Positions 19,237-27,797 of a stretch of 37,274 nucleotides of DNA are shown here, piece after piece; position 1 is the stretch's first letter, and every line of letters begins with the position of its first letter. The translations under genes were made by a program, and so were the position numbers. The notes under the pieces were generated by a model. The model was not told the origin of the DNA, did not search any database, and worked only from the letters and a program-made list of their open reading frames with translations. Source of the stretch: Streptomyces otsuchiensis. Its GTDB lineage: Bacteria > Actinomycetota > Actinomycetes > Streptomycetales > Streptomycetaceae. The stretch is from the NCBI RefSeq assembly GCF_004305975.1, contig NZ_BHZI01000018.1, positions 1-37,274 on the forward strand, written 5' to 3'.

Positions 19237-19698
19237 TCAGCGGCGGGCCGGTGAGCGGCGTTGCGGCCGGGGGCCGAGCTCGACGGCGCAGCACCACCAT
19301 CTGCCGCCGCGCCGCTCCAGCCGGAACGCCAGGGCGTGGACGCGTTCGTCCGAGCCGACGCGGGCGAACGCCTCCAGCACTCCCGTGGCGGGGCGGCAGA
19401 CGCCGACCTGCCGGACGGCCGGAGGCCGCCAGCCCTCCGGTGCCGACGCCGGACCCAGCGGCGCGGTGAGCGAGAGCCTGGTCAGCTGGTCGAAAGCCTC
19501 GCCCTGGACGTGTCCCAGCAAGCTGTGTACCGGGCGCTGCCCGCTCAGCACCAGCAGCAGCCGCTGGGCGAACCAGTGCTGCGGCCGGGCGCCGTCGGGG
19601 ACGGCCGGCCTCTCCAGCGGGCGGCCCCGCCCTGGGCCGCCGGGCCCGGGCCGGCGCTGCGATGTGACGGTGACCGGGCGACGCGTACTGGCCCGCAT
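19237..19698 (-). CDS. Rv3235-family protein (DUF6459)
   Basis: 153 residues. The first ~38 are Arg/Pro/Gly-rich and probably disordered. The rest matches the small Rv3235 family: PQHWFAQRLLLVLSGQRPVHSLLGHV (about 39-64), a WRPPAVRQVGVCRPATGVLE strand region (about 90-109) and ALAFRLERRGGRWWCCAVELG at the end (about 122-142). No enzyme motif is seen. In mycobacteria the relative also lies near secA1 and mtrAB, which supports the call. The function is unknown. The start at 19698 is fixed by ggggagg 5 nt upstream. Confidence 0.85.
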   Translation of the reverse strand: MRASTRRPVTVTSQRRPGPGGPGRGRPLERPAVPDGARPQHWFAQRLLLVLSGQRPVHSLLGHVQGEAFDQLTRLSLTAPLGPASAPEGWRPPAVRQVGVCRPATGVLEAFARVGSDERVHALAFRLERRGGRWWCCAVELGPRPQRRSPARR

Positions 19699-19745
19699 GA
19701 TGACCTCCCCGTGAAGCTACTCATCGGTAATAACTGCGGAGTGTA

Positions 19746-19758
19746 ATCACGTGATCAC
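19746..19758. promoter_or_regulatory. overlapping palindromes in a divergent promoter region
   Basis: atcacgtgat (19746-19755) is a perfect palindrome around cacgtg and overlaps gtgatcac (19751-19758), also perfect. They lie in the AT-richer part of the 168-nt gap between the divergent Rv3235-family and DUF6912 genes. A candidate operator; the regulator is unknown. Confidence 0.45.
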
Positions 19759-19853
19759 ATCGTTCGCAACCCCGCGAGACGGTGACCCGGCACCGCCGCC
19801 CGCGCCGGCCGCCCGGCGGGGACCACCGGCCGGTCCCCTCCGCCGGCGGGACG

Positions 19854-19859
19854 TATTCT
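19854..19859 (+). promoter_or_regulatory. leaderless -10 box of the DUF6912 gene
   Basis: tattct ends 7 nt before ATG 19867, and the gene has no Shine-Dalgarno. This is the geometry of leaderless Streptomyces promoters. No clear -35 is seen. Confidence 0.6.
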
Positions 19860-19866
19860 GATATCC

Positions 19867-20370
19867 ATGCGCGTCTACCTCCCGCTCACCCTGCCCGGAC
19901 TGGCCGAGCTGCACCGTTCGGGGGAGGTGGCGCCCGCCCCGCTCACCGGCTACGCCGTCACACCCGCCCTGCGCGAGTGGTATCTCTCCGGCACCGAGGA
20001 GGAGTTGGAGTACGCCGCGCTCGGCCGCGCCGCACAGGCCGTGCTGCCGCTGCTGGCGGCCGACCCGGGAGCGCCGACGCGGCGCGTGGTGGTGGCGGTC
20101 GAGGTCGGGCCGCGCGACGCGCACGCCGACCCGGACCGCGCCCTGGACGCGGAGACCCTCGGAGAGGTCACCGTCGACCGGCCCGTCACCCTCGCGGAGG
20201 TGGCCGCCGTGCACGTGGACGCCGACGAGGCCGCCGAGGACGTGGCCGCCGCCGTCGGGGCGCTGGAGGCCGCCGCGAAGGGCGATGAGGACGCCCGGAT
20301 CGCCGTGGACGGTGCCGCCGACCACGAACTGCTCTGGTACGGCGTCCAGGAGATCGACACCCTGGTGTGA
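19867..20370 (+). CDS. DUF6912 family protein
   Basis: 167 residues, cytoplasmic, acidic. The family start MRVYLPLTLPGLAELHRSGE is clear, followed by GYAVTPALREWYLSGTEEEL (28-47) and an acidic C-terminal half ending in ADHELLWYGVQEIDTLV. Found throughout actinobacteria as a single core gene. I know of no assigned function and see no catalytic motif. The start is decided by the tattct box 7 nt upstream and by conservation of the N-terminal MRVY. The HAD gene starts 77 nt after its stop. Confidence 0.85.
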   Translation: MRVYLPLTLPGLAELHRSGEVAPAPLTGYAVTPALREWYLSGTEEELEYAALGRAAQAVLPLLAADPGAPTRRVVVAVEVGPRDAHADPDRALDAETLGEVTVDRPVTLAEVAAVHVDADEAAEDVAAAVGALEAAAKGDEDARIAVDGAADHELLWYGVQEIDTLV

Positions 20371-20435
20371 CCGTTCCTGATGCCACGGGGACCCGTGCGG
20401 CGGTTATCACCGAGCGCGCTGTCGGTGGGTTCCCG

Positions 20436-20441
20436 TACGGT
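20436..20441 (+). promoter_or_regulatory. leaderless -10 box of the HAD gene
   Basis: tacggt ends 6 nt before ATG 20448, with no Shine-Dalgarno before that ATG. No clear -35 is seen. Confidence 0.5.
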
Positions 20442-20447
20442 CATGGG

Positions 20448-21221
20448 ATGGAGAACGGAGCGCCGCCCGCCGGAACATCCGCCGCGGCCGTCATCGCGAC
20501 CGCGACGGCCGCAGCAGCGACCGAGACGACCGCCACGACCACCGAGGCCACCGAAGCCGCCCGGGCCGGGGCCCACATCGTGTGGGACTGGAACGGCACC
20601 CTGCTGCACGACATCGACGTCGTCCTGGAGGCCACCAACGCCTCCTTCCAGGAGATCGGCATACCGCCGATCACGCTGGAGCGCTACCGCGAGCTGTTCT
20701 GCGTTCCCATCCCGCGCTTCTACCAGCGGCTGCTCGGCCGGGTGCCGACCCCCGCCGAGTGGGAGGTGATGGACGGCACCTTCCACCGCCACTACTTCGC
20801 CCGCTCCGAACGGGCCGCCCTCACCGACGGCAGCGCCGAACTGCTGGCGGGCTGGGTCGCCGAGGGCGGAACGCAGTCGGTCTGCTCGCTGGCGCCGCAC
20901 GACCGACTGCTGCCCTGGATCAGCCGGCTGGGCATCGGCTCCCACTTCCTTTGCGTCGACGGGGACCACGGTGGCGGCACCAGACTCGGCAAGGCGGCCG
21001 CGATGACCCGTCACGTCTCCGGGCTGCCGGGCGTGGCGCCCGCCCGTACGGTGGTCATCGGGGACGCCGCGGACGATGCGCTGGCCGCCGCCCACGCGGG
21101 CGCCAAGGCCGTTCTCTACACCGGGGGTTCGCACAGCCGCGCCAGTCTGGAGCGGGTCGGGGTGCCGGTGGTGGACACCCTCGGCGACGCGGTGCGCGTC
21201 GCCCGGGAACTGGTCGGCTGA
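20448..21221 (+). CDS. HAD-superfamily hydrolase, phosphoglycolate phosphatase-like
   Basis: 257 residues. The first ~42 are a low-complexity Ala/Thr-rich extension. The HAD core starts at HIVWDWNGTLLHD: nucleophile D47, but the usual second aspartate of DxDGT is asparagine (N49), a variant I recall in several actinobacterial proteins. A cap domain follows (about 60-140). Motif IV GDAADDALAAAHAG (about 202-215) supplies the metal-binding acids. The likely reaction is hydrolysis of a small phosphate ester; the substrate is unknown. An upstream in-frame GTG at 20367 overlaps the stop of the DUF6912 gene and would allow coupling, but the tacggt box and ATG 20448 are the better start. Confidence 0.85.
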   Translation: MENGAPPAGTSAAAVIATATAAAATETTATTTEATEAARAGAHIVWDWNGTLLHDIDVVLEATNASFQEIGIPPITLERYRELFCVPIPRFYQRLLGRVPTPAEWEVMDGTFHRHYFARSERAALTDGSAELLAGWVAEGGTQSVCSLAPHDRLLPWISRLGIGSHFLCVDGDHGGGTRLGKAAAMTRHVSGLPGVAPARTVVIGDAADDALAAAHAGAKAVLYTGGSHSRASLERVGVPVVDTLGDAVRVARELVG

Positions 21222-21590
21222 GGCCGGTGCGCCGCCGCGGGACACGCGCCGGGGTGACGCGTTTCTGTCCGGAAGGGCCAATATCCGTGCCCCGATTTGC
21301 CCAGAGCGGCCATGTCCCCCGCCCCACCGCGAGACGATAGCCTTGCGGCGTGATCAGTGCGATAACCGCCGGGGGCAGCGTCGCCTCCCCCGCCGTACCG
21401 GCTCCCACCGGCGCCCGTGACGGCGCGGCGAGCGGACCGCCGATCCCGCCCGCGGGCAGGAGCACCGCGAGGCCACAGGACGGCCGATGTCGACCCGGGT
21501 GACGCCCCACCGGACCGGCCCCGAACCGACACCACCGACCGACATCCCGACAACCACGTCCCGCAACGGCGCGTGACAGGAGCCCGAGGT
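21222..21590 (+). promoter_or_regulatory. leader/promoter region of the glutamate dehydrogenase gene
   Basis: 369 nt without a confirmed gene. tagcct (21338-21343) lies 6 nt before a GTG at 21350 that opens a 50-codon frame (to 21502) rich in Pro, Ala and Gly. This may be the promoter with its start site at 21350, giving a ~240-nt leader, with or without a leader peptide. aggag (21578-21582) is the ribosome-binding site of the downstream gene. The frame is also open from 21417 into the gene, but family conservation begins only after 21591. Confidence 0.45.
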
Positions 21591-24500
21591 ATGCACACCA
21601 AGCTGGATGAAGGCAAGGCCGAACAACTGGAGCGGGCCGCCGACGTCGCGGCCCGGGGGCCGGCCGGCGGCCAGCCCTCGCACGGTATGGACGCGGCCGC
21701 GCTCCGCGCCTACCTGCAGCGCTACTACCTGTTCGTCGCCCCCGAGGACCTCGCCGGCCGCGACCCGGTGGACGTCTACGGCGCCGCCCTCTCCCACTTC
21801 CGGCTCGCCGACACCCGCCCCCAGGGCACCGCCAACGTCCGGGTCTACACCCCGACGGTGGACGAGATGGGCTGGACGTGCAGCCACACGGTCGTCGAGG
21901 TGGTCACCGACGACATGCCCTTCCTCGTGGACTCCGTCACCAACGAGCTGTCCCGCCAGGACCGCGGCATCCACATCGTCGTCCACCCGCAGATGATCGT
22001 GCGCCGTGACATCACCGGCAAGCTGCTCGAAGTCCTGGACGTCGGCCGCGACCCGTACGGCGAGAGCGCCACCAACTACCACCCGGACGACCTTCCGCCG
22101 GACGCCGTCATCGAGTCGTGGATCCACGTCGAGATCGACCGCGAGACCGACCGCGACGACCTCAAGGAGATCGAGGGAGACCTGCGCCGGGTCCTCAGCG
22201 ACGTCCGCGAATCCGTCGAGGACTGGCAGAAGATGCGGGAGCGGGCACTCAGCATCGCCGACAGCCTGCCGGGGGACGTGCCCGGCGACCATGTCGCGGG
22301 CCAGGAGGTCGAGGAGGCGCGGGAGCTGCTGCGCTGGCTGGCCGCCGACCACTTCACCTTCATCGGCTACCGCGAGTACCGCCTGGACCGCGAGGACAAC
22401 GGCGGCCAGAACGACCTGCTCACCGCCGTCCCCGGCAGCGGACTGGGCGTGCTGCGCTCCGACCCCACCCACTACGTCGAGGGCAATCCGCCCTACCACC
22501 CCGGCGTCGAGCGCCCCGCCTCGGCGGCCTCCCCGGCGTTCAGCCGGCTGTCGGCGGCGGCCCGTGCCAAGGCCCGCGAGCCGCGGGTGCTGGTGCTGAC
22601 CAAGGCCAACAGCCGGGCCACCGTCCACCGCCGCTCCTACCTGGACTACGTCGGCGTCAAGACCTTCGACGAGGACGGCAACGTCACCGGCGAGCGCCGC
22701 TTCCTCGGGCTGTTCTCCTCCGCGGCCTACACCGAGTCGGTTCGGCGCGTCCCGGTGATCCGCCGCAAGGTCTCCGAGGTGCTGGCCGCCGCCGGGTTCG
22801 CTCCCGACAGCCACAGCGGACGCGACCTGCTCCAGATCCTGGAGACCTACCCGCGTGACGAGCTGTTCCAGACGCCGGTGGAGACGCTGCGTGCCATCGC
22901 CACCGCCGTCCTCCAGCTCCAGGAACGCCGCCGGCTGCGGCTCTTCCTGCGCCAGGACGAGTACGGCCGCTACTACTCGGCGCTGGTCTACCTGCCGCGC
23001 GACCGCTACACCACCTCGGTGCGGCTGCGGCTGGTCGACATCCTCTCCGAGGAACTGGGCGGCGCCAACGTCGACTTCACCGCCTGGAACACCGAATCGG
23101 TTCTGTCCCGGCTGCACTTCGTCATCCGGATCGCACCCGGCACCGAACTGGCCGAGCTGACCGACGCCGACGTCGACCGGATCGAGACCCGCCTCGCCGA
23201 GGCGTCCCGCTCCTGGACGGACGGCTTCACCGAGGCGCTGCTCGCGGAGTGCGGCGAGGAACAGGCCGCCGAGGTCGGCCGCCGGTTCCACAACGCCTTC
23301 CCCGAGGGGTACAAGGCGGACTTCCCGCCCCGCGCGGCCGTCGCCGACCTCCAGTACGTCCTCGAACTCGACCAGCCCGGCGACGCGCCGGCCGGTACCG
23401 GAGTCACCGCCGACTCCGACCACGCCTTCGCGCTCAGCCTCTACGAGCCGGTCAGCGCCGCACCCGGCGAACGCCGCCTCAAGATCTACCGCACCGGCGC
23501 CCCGGTCTCGCTCTCCGCCGTGCTGCCGGTGCTGCACTGCCTCGGCGTGGAGGTCGTCGACGAGCGGCCCTACGAGCTGCGCCCCACCGACGGCTCCACC
23601 GCATGGATCTACGACTTCGGGCTGCGCATCCCCGAACACCTCGCCTCCGGGCTCACCAGCGACACCCGCGAGCGCTTCCAGGACGCCTTCTCCGCCGCCT
23701 GGACGGGCGCCGCCGAGAACGACGGCATCAACGCCCTGGTGCTGGCCGCCGGGCTCACCTGGCGCCAGTCCATGGTGCTGCGCGCCTACGCCAAGTACCT
23801 CTGGCAGGCCGGCGCCCGGTTCTCGCGCGAGAACATGGAGGAGACGCTCCGCAAGAACGTCCACACCACCCGGCTGCTGGTCTCCCTCTTCGAGGCCCGG
23901 CTCAACCCCGAACGGCAGACCGCCGGACGGGAGCTGACCGACGGCATCCTGGAGGAGCTGGACGGCGCGCTGGACCAGGTCTCCAACCTGGACGAGGACC
24001 GCATCCTCCGGGCGTTCCGCACCGTCATCAACGCCACGCTGCGCTGCAACTACTTCCAGACCGACGACGACGGCGCGCCCCGCCCGTACCTGTCGATGAA
24101 GCTCGACCCGCAGGCCATCACGGACCTGCCCGAGCCCCGCCCCGCGTACGAGATCTGGGTGTACTCGCCGCGCGTCGAGGGCGTCCACCTGCGCTTCGGC
24201 AAGGTCGCCCGCGGCGGGCTGCGCTGGTCCGACCGGCGGGAGGACTTCCGCACCGAGATCCTCGGCCTGGTGAAGGCGCAGGAGGTCAAGAACACCGTCA
24301 TCGTGCCGGTCGGCGCCAAGGGCGGGTTCGTCGCCAAGCGGCTCCCCGAACCGGGTACCGACCGCGACGCCTGGCTCGCCGAGGGCATCGCCTGCTACCG
24401 CACCTTCATCTCCGGCCTGCTGGACATCACCGACAACCTGGTCGACGGCGATGTCGTGCCGCCGCGTCAGGTGGTGCGCCACGACGGGGACGACACCTAC

Positions 24501-26621
24501 CTGGTCGTCGCCGCCGACAAGGGCACCGCGACCTTCTCCGACATCGCCAACGAGGTCGCCCAGTCCTACGGCTTCTGGCTCGGGGACGCCTTCGCCTCCG
24601 GCGGCTCCGCGGGCTACGACCACAAGGGCATGGGCATCACCGCGCGCGGCGCCTGGGAGTCGGTGAAGCGGCACTTCCGCGAACTGGGCCACGACACCCA
24701 GACCGAGGAGTTCACCGTCGCCGGCATCGGCGACATGTCCGGTGACGTCTTCGGCAACGGCATGCTGCTCTCCGACCGGATCCGGCTGGTCGCCGCCTTC
24801 GACCACCGCCACATCTTCATCGACCCCGACCCCGAGGCGGCGTCCTCCTTCGCCGAGCGCCAGCGGCTGTACGACCTGCCCCGCTCCTCGTGGGCGGACT
24901 ACGACACCTCGCTGATCTCCAAGGGCGGCGGGGTCCACTCCCGCAGCGCCAAGTCCATCCCGATCACCCCGCAGGTGCGCGCGGCCCTGGGCATTGCCGG
25001 CAAGACGGTGGCGATGCCGCCCGCCGAGCTGATGCAGGCGGTGCTGCGCGCCCCCGTCGACCTGTTGTGGAACGGCGGCATCGGCACCTACGTCAAGTCC
25101 TCCCACGAGAGCCAGGCCGACGCCGGGGACCGCGCCAACGACGCGATCCGCGTCGACGGCCGCGAGGTCCGCGCCAAGGTCGTCGGCGAGGGCGGCAACC
25201 TCGGCATGACGCAGCTGGGCCGGATCGAGTTCGCCGAACGCGGCGGCCACTGCAACACAGACGCCATCGACAACAGCGCGGGCGTCGACACCTCCGACCA
25301 CGAGGTGAACATCAAGATCCTGCTCAACGGCGTGGTCGCCAACGGCGACCTCACCATCAAGCAGCGCAACAAGCTGCTGGCCCGGATGACCGACGAGGTC
25401 GGCACCATCGTGCTGCGCAACAACTACGCGCAGAACGTCGCCCAGGCCAACGACATGGCTACATCGCCCGGACTGCTCCTCGCCCACCAGCGGCTGATCC
25501 GCCAGCTGGAGGCGGACGGACGGCTCGACCGCCGGCTGGAGTTCCTGCCGGACGACGAGCAGATCCACGAGCGGCTGCACAGCGGAGAAGGGCTCACCCA
25601 GCCCGAACTGGCCGTGCTGCTGGCGTACTCCAAGCTCGCCATCACCGAGGAGCTGATGGGCACCGGCCTGCCGGACGACCCGTACTCCCAGGGCCTGCTT
25701 CAGCTCTACTTCCCCACGGCGCTCCGCGAGCGGTTCCCCGAGGGCGTGGAGAGCCACGCGCTTCGGCGCGAGATCATCAACACGATGCTGGTCAACGACA
25801 CCATCAACGTGGGTGGTTCGTCGTTCGTGCACCGGATGCGCGAGGAGTCCGGCGCCTCCGTCGAGGAGATCGTGCGCGCGCACACCGCCGCCCGCGCCAT
25901 CTTCGCGCTCAACCTGATCTGGGACACGGCCGAGCGGCTGGACAACCAGGTCGACGCCCAGATGCTCACCCGCATCCGGCTGCACTCGCGGCGGATGGTC
26001 GAGCGCGGTGCCCGCTGGCTGCTGAACAACCGTCCGCAGCCGCTGCAACTGGCCGAGACGATCGACTTCTTCGCGGGCCGGGTCGGGCAGGTCTGGCAGG
26101 AGCTGCCCAAGCTGCTGCGCGGCCAGGACCTCGAATGGCACACCTCGGTCCACGACGAACTGGTCGAGAGCGGCGTCCCGGGCGAACTGGCCCAGCAGGT
26201 CGCCGGGTTCTCCGCGGCCTTCCCCGCGCTGGACGTGGTCGCCGTCGCGGACCGCACCGGGCGCGAACTGCTGGACGTGGCGCAGGTCTACTACCACCTC
26301 GCCGACCAGCTGGGCATCTCCCGCCTCCAGGACCGGATCAGCGAGCTGCCGCGAGCCGACCGCTGGCAGTCGATGGCCCGCACCGCGATCCGGGAGGACC
26401 TGTACGCGGCGCACCAGCTGATCACCGCCGACGTGCTCTCGGCCGGTGACAGCAACGACGACCCGGAGCAGCGGGTCGCCGCCTGGAGCGAGCGCAACCA
26501 GGCCATCCTGGGCCGCGCCCGCGCCACGCTGCGGGAGATCCAGGAGTCGGACACCTTCGACCTGGCCAACCTCTCGGTCGCGATGCGCACCATGCGCACC
26601 CTGCTGCGCAGCAACCGCTGA
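21591..26621 (+). CDS. gdh: large NAD-dependent glutamate dehydrogenase
   Basis: 1676 residues, in the size range of the ~180-kDa NAD-GDH class first described in Streptomyces clavuligerus. It oxidises glutamate to 2-oxoglutarate and ammonium, feeding amino-acid carbon into the TCA cycle. The long N-terminal half (about 1-700) carries the ACT-like and helical regions typical of the class. The catalytic core begins near 860 with ARGGLRWSDRREDFRTEILG and the lysines of VKAQEVKN and GAKGGFV. The nucleotide-binding region follows, with VGEGGNLGMTQLGRIEF near 1198-1214. AGGAG lies 8 nt before ATG 21591. It appears monocistronic, ending in two strong hairpins. Confidence 0.97.
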   Translation: MHTKLDEGKAEQLERAADVAARGPAGGQPSHGMDAAALRAYLQRYYLFVAPEDLAGRDPVDVYGAALSHFRLADTRPQGTANVRVYTPTVDEMGWTCSHTVVEVVTDDMPFLVDSVTNELSRQDRGIHIVVHPQMIVRRDITGKLLEVLDVGRDPYGESATNYHPDDLPPDAVIESWIHVEIDRETDRDDLKEIEGDLRRVLSDVRESVEDWQKMRERALSIADSLPGDVPGDHVAGQEVEEARELLRWLAADHFTFIGYREYRLDREDNGGQNDLLTAVPGSGLGVLRSDPTHYVEGNPPYHPGVERPASAASPAFSRLSAAARAKAREPRVLVLTKANSRATVHRRSYLDYVGVKTFDEDGNVTGERRFLGLFSSAAYTESVRRVPVIRRKVSEVLAAAGFAPDSHSGRDLLQILETYPRDELFQTPVETLRAIATAVLQLQERRRLRLFLRQDEYGRYYSALVYLPRDRYTTSVRLRLVDILSEELGGANVDFTAWNTESVLSRLHFVIRIAPGTELAELTDADVDRIETRLAEASRSWTDGFTEALLAECGEEQAAEVGRRFHNAFPEGYKADFPPRAAVADLQYVLELDQPGDAPAGTGVTADSDHAFALSLYEPVSAAPGERRLKIYRTGAPVSLSAVLPVLHCLGVEVVDERPYELRPTDGSTAWIYDFGLRIPEHLASGLTSDTRERFQDAFSAAWTGAAENDGINALVLAAGLTWRQSMVLRAYAKYLWQAGARFSRENMEETLRKNVHTTRLLVSLFEARLNPERQTAGRELTDGILEELDGALDQVSNLDEDRILRAFRTVINATLRCNYFQTDDDGAPRPYLSMKLDPQAITDLPEPRPAYEIWVYSPRVEGVHLRFGKVARGGLRWSDRREDFRTEILGLVKAQEVKNTVIVPVGAKGGFVAKRLPEPGTDRDAWLAEGIACYRTFISGLLDITDNLVDGDVVPPRQVVRHDGDDTYLVVAADKGTATFSDIANEVAQSYGFWLGDAFASGGSAGYDHKGMGITARGAWESVKRHFRELGHDTQTEEFTVAGIGDMSGDVFGNGMLLSDRIRLVAAFDHRHIFIDPDPEAASSFAERQRLYDLPRSSWADYDTSLISKGGGVHSRSAKSIPITPQVRAALGIAGKTVAMPPAELMQAVLRAPVDLLWNGGIGTYVKSSHESQADAGDRANDAIRVDGREVRAKVVGEGGNLGMTQLGRIEFAERGGHCNTDAIDNSAGVDTSDHEVNIKILLNGVVANGDLTIKQRNKLLARMTDEVGTIVLRNNYAQNVAQANDMATSPGLLLAHQRLIRQLEADGRLDRRLEFLPDDEQIHERLHSGEGLTQPELAVLLAYSKLAITEELMGTGLPDDPYSQGLLQLYFPTALRERFPEGVESHALRREIINTMLVNDTINVGGSSFVHRMREESGASVEEIVRAHTAARAIFALNLIWDTAERLDNQVDAQMLTRIRLHSRRMVERGARWLLNNRPQPLQLAETIDFFAGRVGQVWQELPKLLRGQDLEWHTSVHDELVESGVPGELAQQVAGFSAAFPALDVVAVADRTGRELLDVAQVYYHLADQLGISRLQDRISELPRADRWQSMARTAIREDLYAAHQLITADVLSAGDSNDDPEQRVAAWSERNQAILGRARATLREIQESDTFDLANLSVAMRTMRTLLRSNR

Positions 26622-26625
26622 CGGC

Positions 26626-26655
26626 GTGGGCGCGCGCCGCACGGCGCGCGCCCAC
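26626..26655 (+). terminator. first hairpin after glutamate dehydrogenase
   Basis: gtgggcgcgcgccg (26626-26639) and cggcgcgcgcccac (26642-26655) are perfectly complementary over 14 bp, so a 13-bp stem with a gcac loop is realistic. It starts 4 nt after the stop codon. Confidence 0.8.
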
Positions 26656-26659
26656 ACAG

Positions 26660-26699
26660 ACCGCGCCGGCCCCGGGCATCCGCCCGGGGCCGGCGCGGT
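26660..26699 (+). terminator. second hairpin after glutamate dehydrogenase
   Basis: accgcgccggccccgggc (26660-26677) and gcccggggccggcgcggt (26682-26699) form a perfect 18-bp stem with an atcc loop. There is no T-run. With the previous hairpin it makes an unusually strong tandem barrier before the next gene. Confidence 0.85.
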
Positions 26700-26757
26700 G
26701 CCGGGCGTCGCGTCACCCGTACCGCCCATCCGGCGGGTGGGATCGCGCTCCGCTGCC

Positions 26758-26763
26758 TACCGT
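26758..26763 (+). promoter_or_regulatory. leaderless -10 box of the glycosyltransferase gene
   Basis: taccgt ends 6 nt before ATG 26770; no Shine-Dalgarno precedes that ATG. No clear -35 is seen. Confidence 0.55.
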
Positions 26764-26769
26764 GACCGT

Positions 26770-27627
26770 ATGAAGCCCGCGCGTACCACCACGGGGACCG
26801 GCCCCACAGCGCTGCCGGGCTGGTCCGGGGCCGTGCCCCGCGCCGGCCGGGTGCGGCGCCGTACACCGCTGCCCCTGCCCGCCGAATGGGCGGCGACGCC
26901 GCTGACCGTCGTCATGCCGACGTACAACGAGGCGCTGACCCTCCCGGTGGTCGCCGACGCCCTGCTGGCACTGCCGCTGCCGGGGCTCCGGCTGCTGGTG
27001 GTGGACGACGCCAGCCCGGACGGGACCGGACGGCTCGCCGAACGCCTCGCGCTGCGCCACAACGCCCCCGGCCGTCCCCGGATGGCGGTGCTGCACCGCC
27101 CCGGCAAGGCCGGGCTGGGCCGTGCCTACGCGGCCGGGATGCGGCAGGCGCTCGCCGACGGCGCGGGCTACGTCCTGCAGATGGACGCCGACGGCAGCCA
27201 CCCGACGGCCGTCGTCCCGGCGATGCTCGGGGTGGCGCGCTCCACCGGGGCGGGGCTGGTGATCGGCAGCCGCTATGTCGCGGGTGGTGCCCTCTCCGCC
27301 GAGTGGGGGCTGCACCGGCGGCTGCTCTCCGGCTGCGCCAACCTCTACGCCCAGGCGGTGCTCGCCTCGCGGGTCCGGGACCTGACCGGCGGGTTCAACC
27401 TGTGGAGTGCGCAGACGCTGCGCGCCCTGCGGCCGGGCACCGCCGGCAGCGCCGGGTACGCCTTCCAGATGGAGCTGAAGTACCGGGCGTTGCGACGTGG
27501 CTGCCGGCCCGTGGAGGTGCCGATCACCTTCACGGAACGGCGGGCGGGCGCCTCCAAGATGTCGGCGGCCGTCCAGGTCGAGGCGGCGCTGCTGCCCTGG
27601 CGGCTACGGCTGCGCGCCCACCGCTGA
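26770..27627 (+). CDS. GT2 glycosyltransferase, polyprenol-phosphate mannosyltransferase-like
   Basis: 285 residues. A basic ~42-residue N-terminal extension precedes a GT2 catalytic domain. TVVMPTYNEA (46-55) binds the nucleotide sugar, VVDDASPDGT (77-86) follows, and the DAD metal motif is at 139-141 in YVLQMDADGSHP. GSRYVAGG (167-174), DLTGGFNLW (204-212) and the C-terminal ERRAGASKM (256-264) are the signature of dolichol/polyprenol-phosphate mannose synthases. No transmembrane segment is present, so it is of the soluble, membrane-associated type. It probably makes polyprenol-phosphate-mannose for protein or glycolipid mannosylation. Other hexoses are possible. The stop codon lies in the first unit of the repeat array that follows. 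Confidence 0.88.
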   Translation: MKPARTTTGTGPTALPGWSGAVPRAGRVRRRTPLPLPAEWAATPLTVVMPTYNEALTLPVVADALLALPLPGLRLLVVDDASPDGTGRLAERLALRHNAPGRPRMAVLHRPGKAGLGRAYAAGMRQALADGAGYVLQMDADGSHPTAVVPAMLGVARSTGAGLVIGSRYVAGGALSAEWGLHRRLLSGCANLYAQAVLASRVRDLTGGFNLWSAQTLRALRPGTAGSAGYAFQMELKYRALRRGCRPVEVPITFTERRAGASKMSAAVQVEAALLPWRLRLRAHR

Positions 27628-27797
27628 CCGGTGGGCGCGTGGGCGCCGCGCCGTTGACCGGCGGGCGCGTGGGCGCGTGGGCGCCGCGCCGTTGACCGGC
27701 GGGCCGTTGATCGCGACGCCGTTGACCGGCGGGCCCTTGATCAGCGGGGCCCTCGGCCGGTGGTGCCCCTTGGTCAGCGGTGCCCCTTGGTCAGCGG
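27621..27797. repeat. degenerate repeat array between convergent genes
   Basis: Units related to ccgttgaccggcgggc begin at 27621 (variant ccgctgaccggtgggc), 27651, 27689 and 27719. gcgtgggcgc-type units lie between the early copies. tgccccttggtcagcgg occurs twice in direct tandem (27764-27780 and 27781-27797), with a relative cccttgatcagcgg at 27734. ccgctgacc and ggtcagcgg are reverse complements, so the array has inverted symmetry. Its first unit contains the stop codon of the glycosyltransferase and its last contains the stop of the opposite PPOX gene. Confidence 0.8.

Noticed and set aside
21354-26729. 1791-codon antisense open frame opposite glutamate dehydrogenase
   Set aside because: Low-complexity Gly/Val/Arg/Asp composition with no domain; mirror of the real gene.
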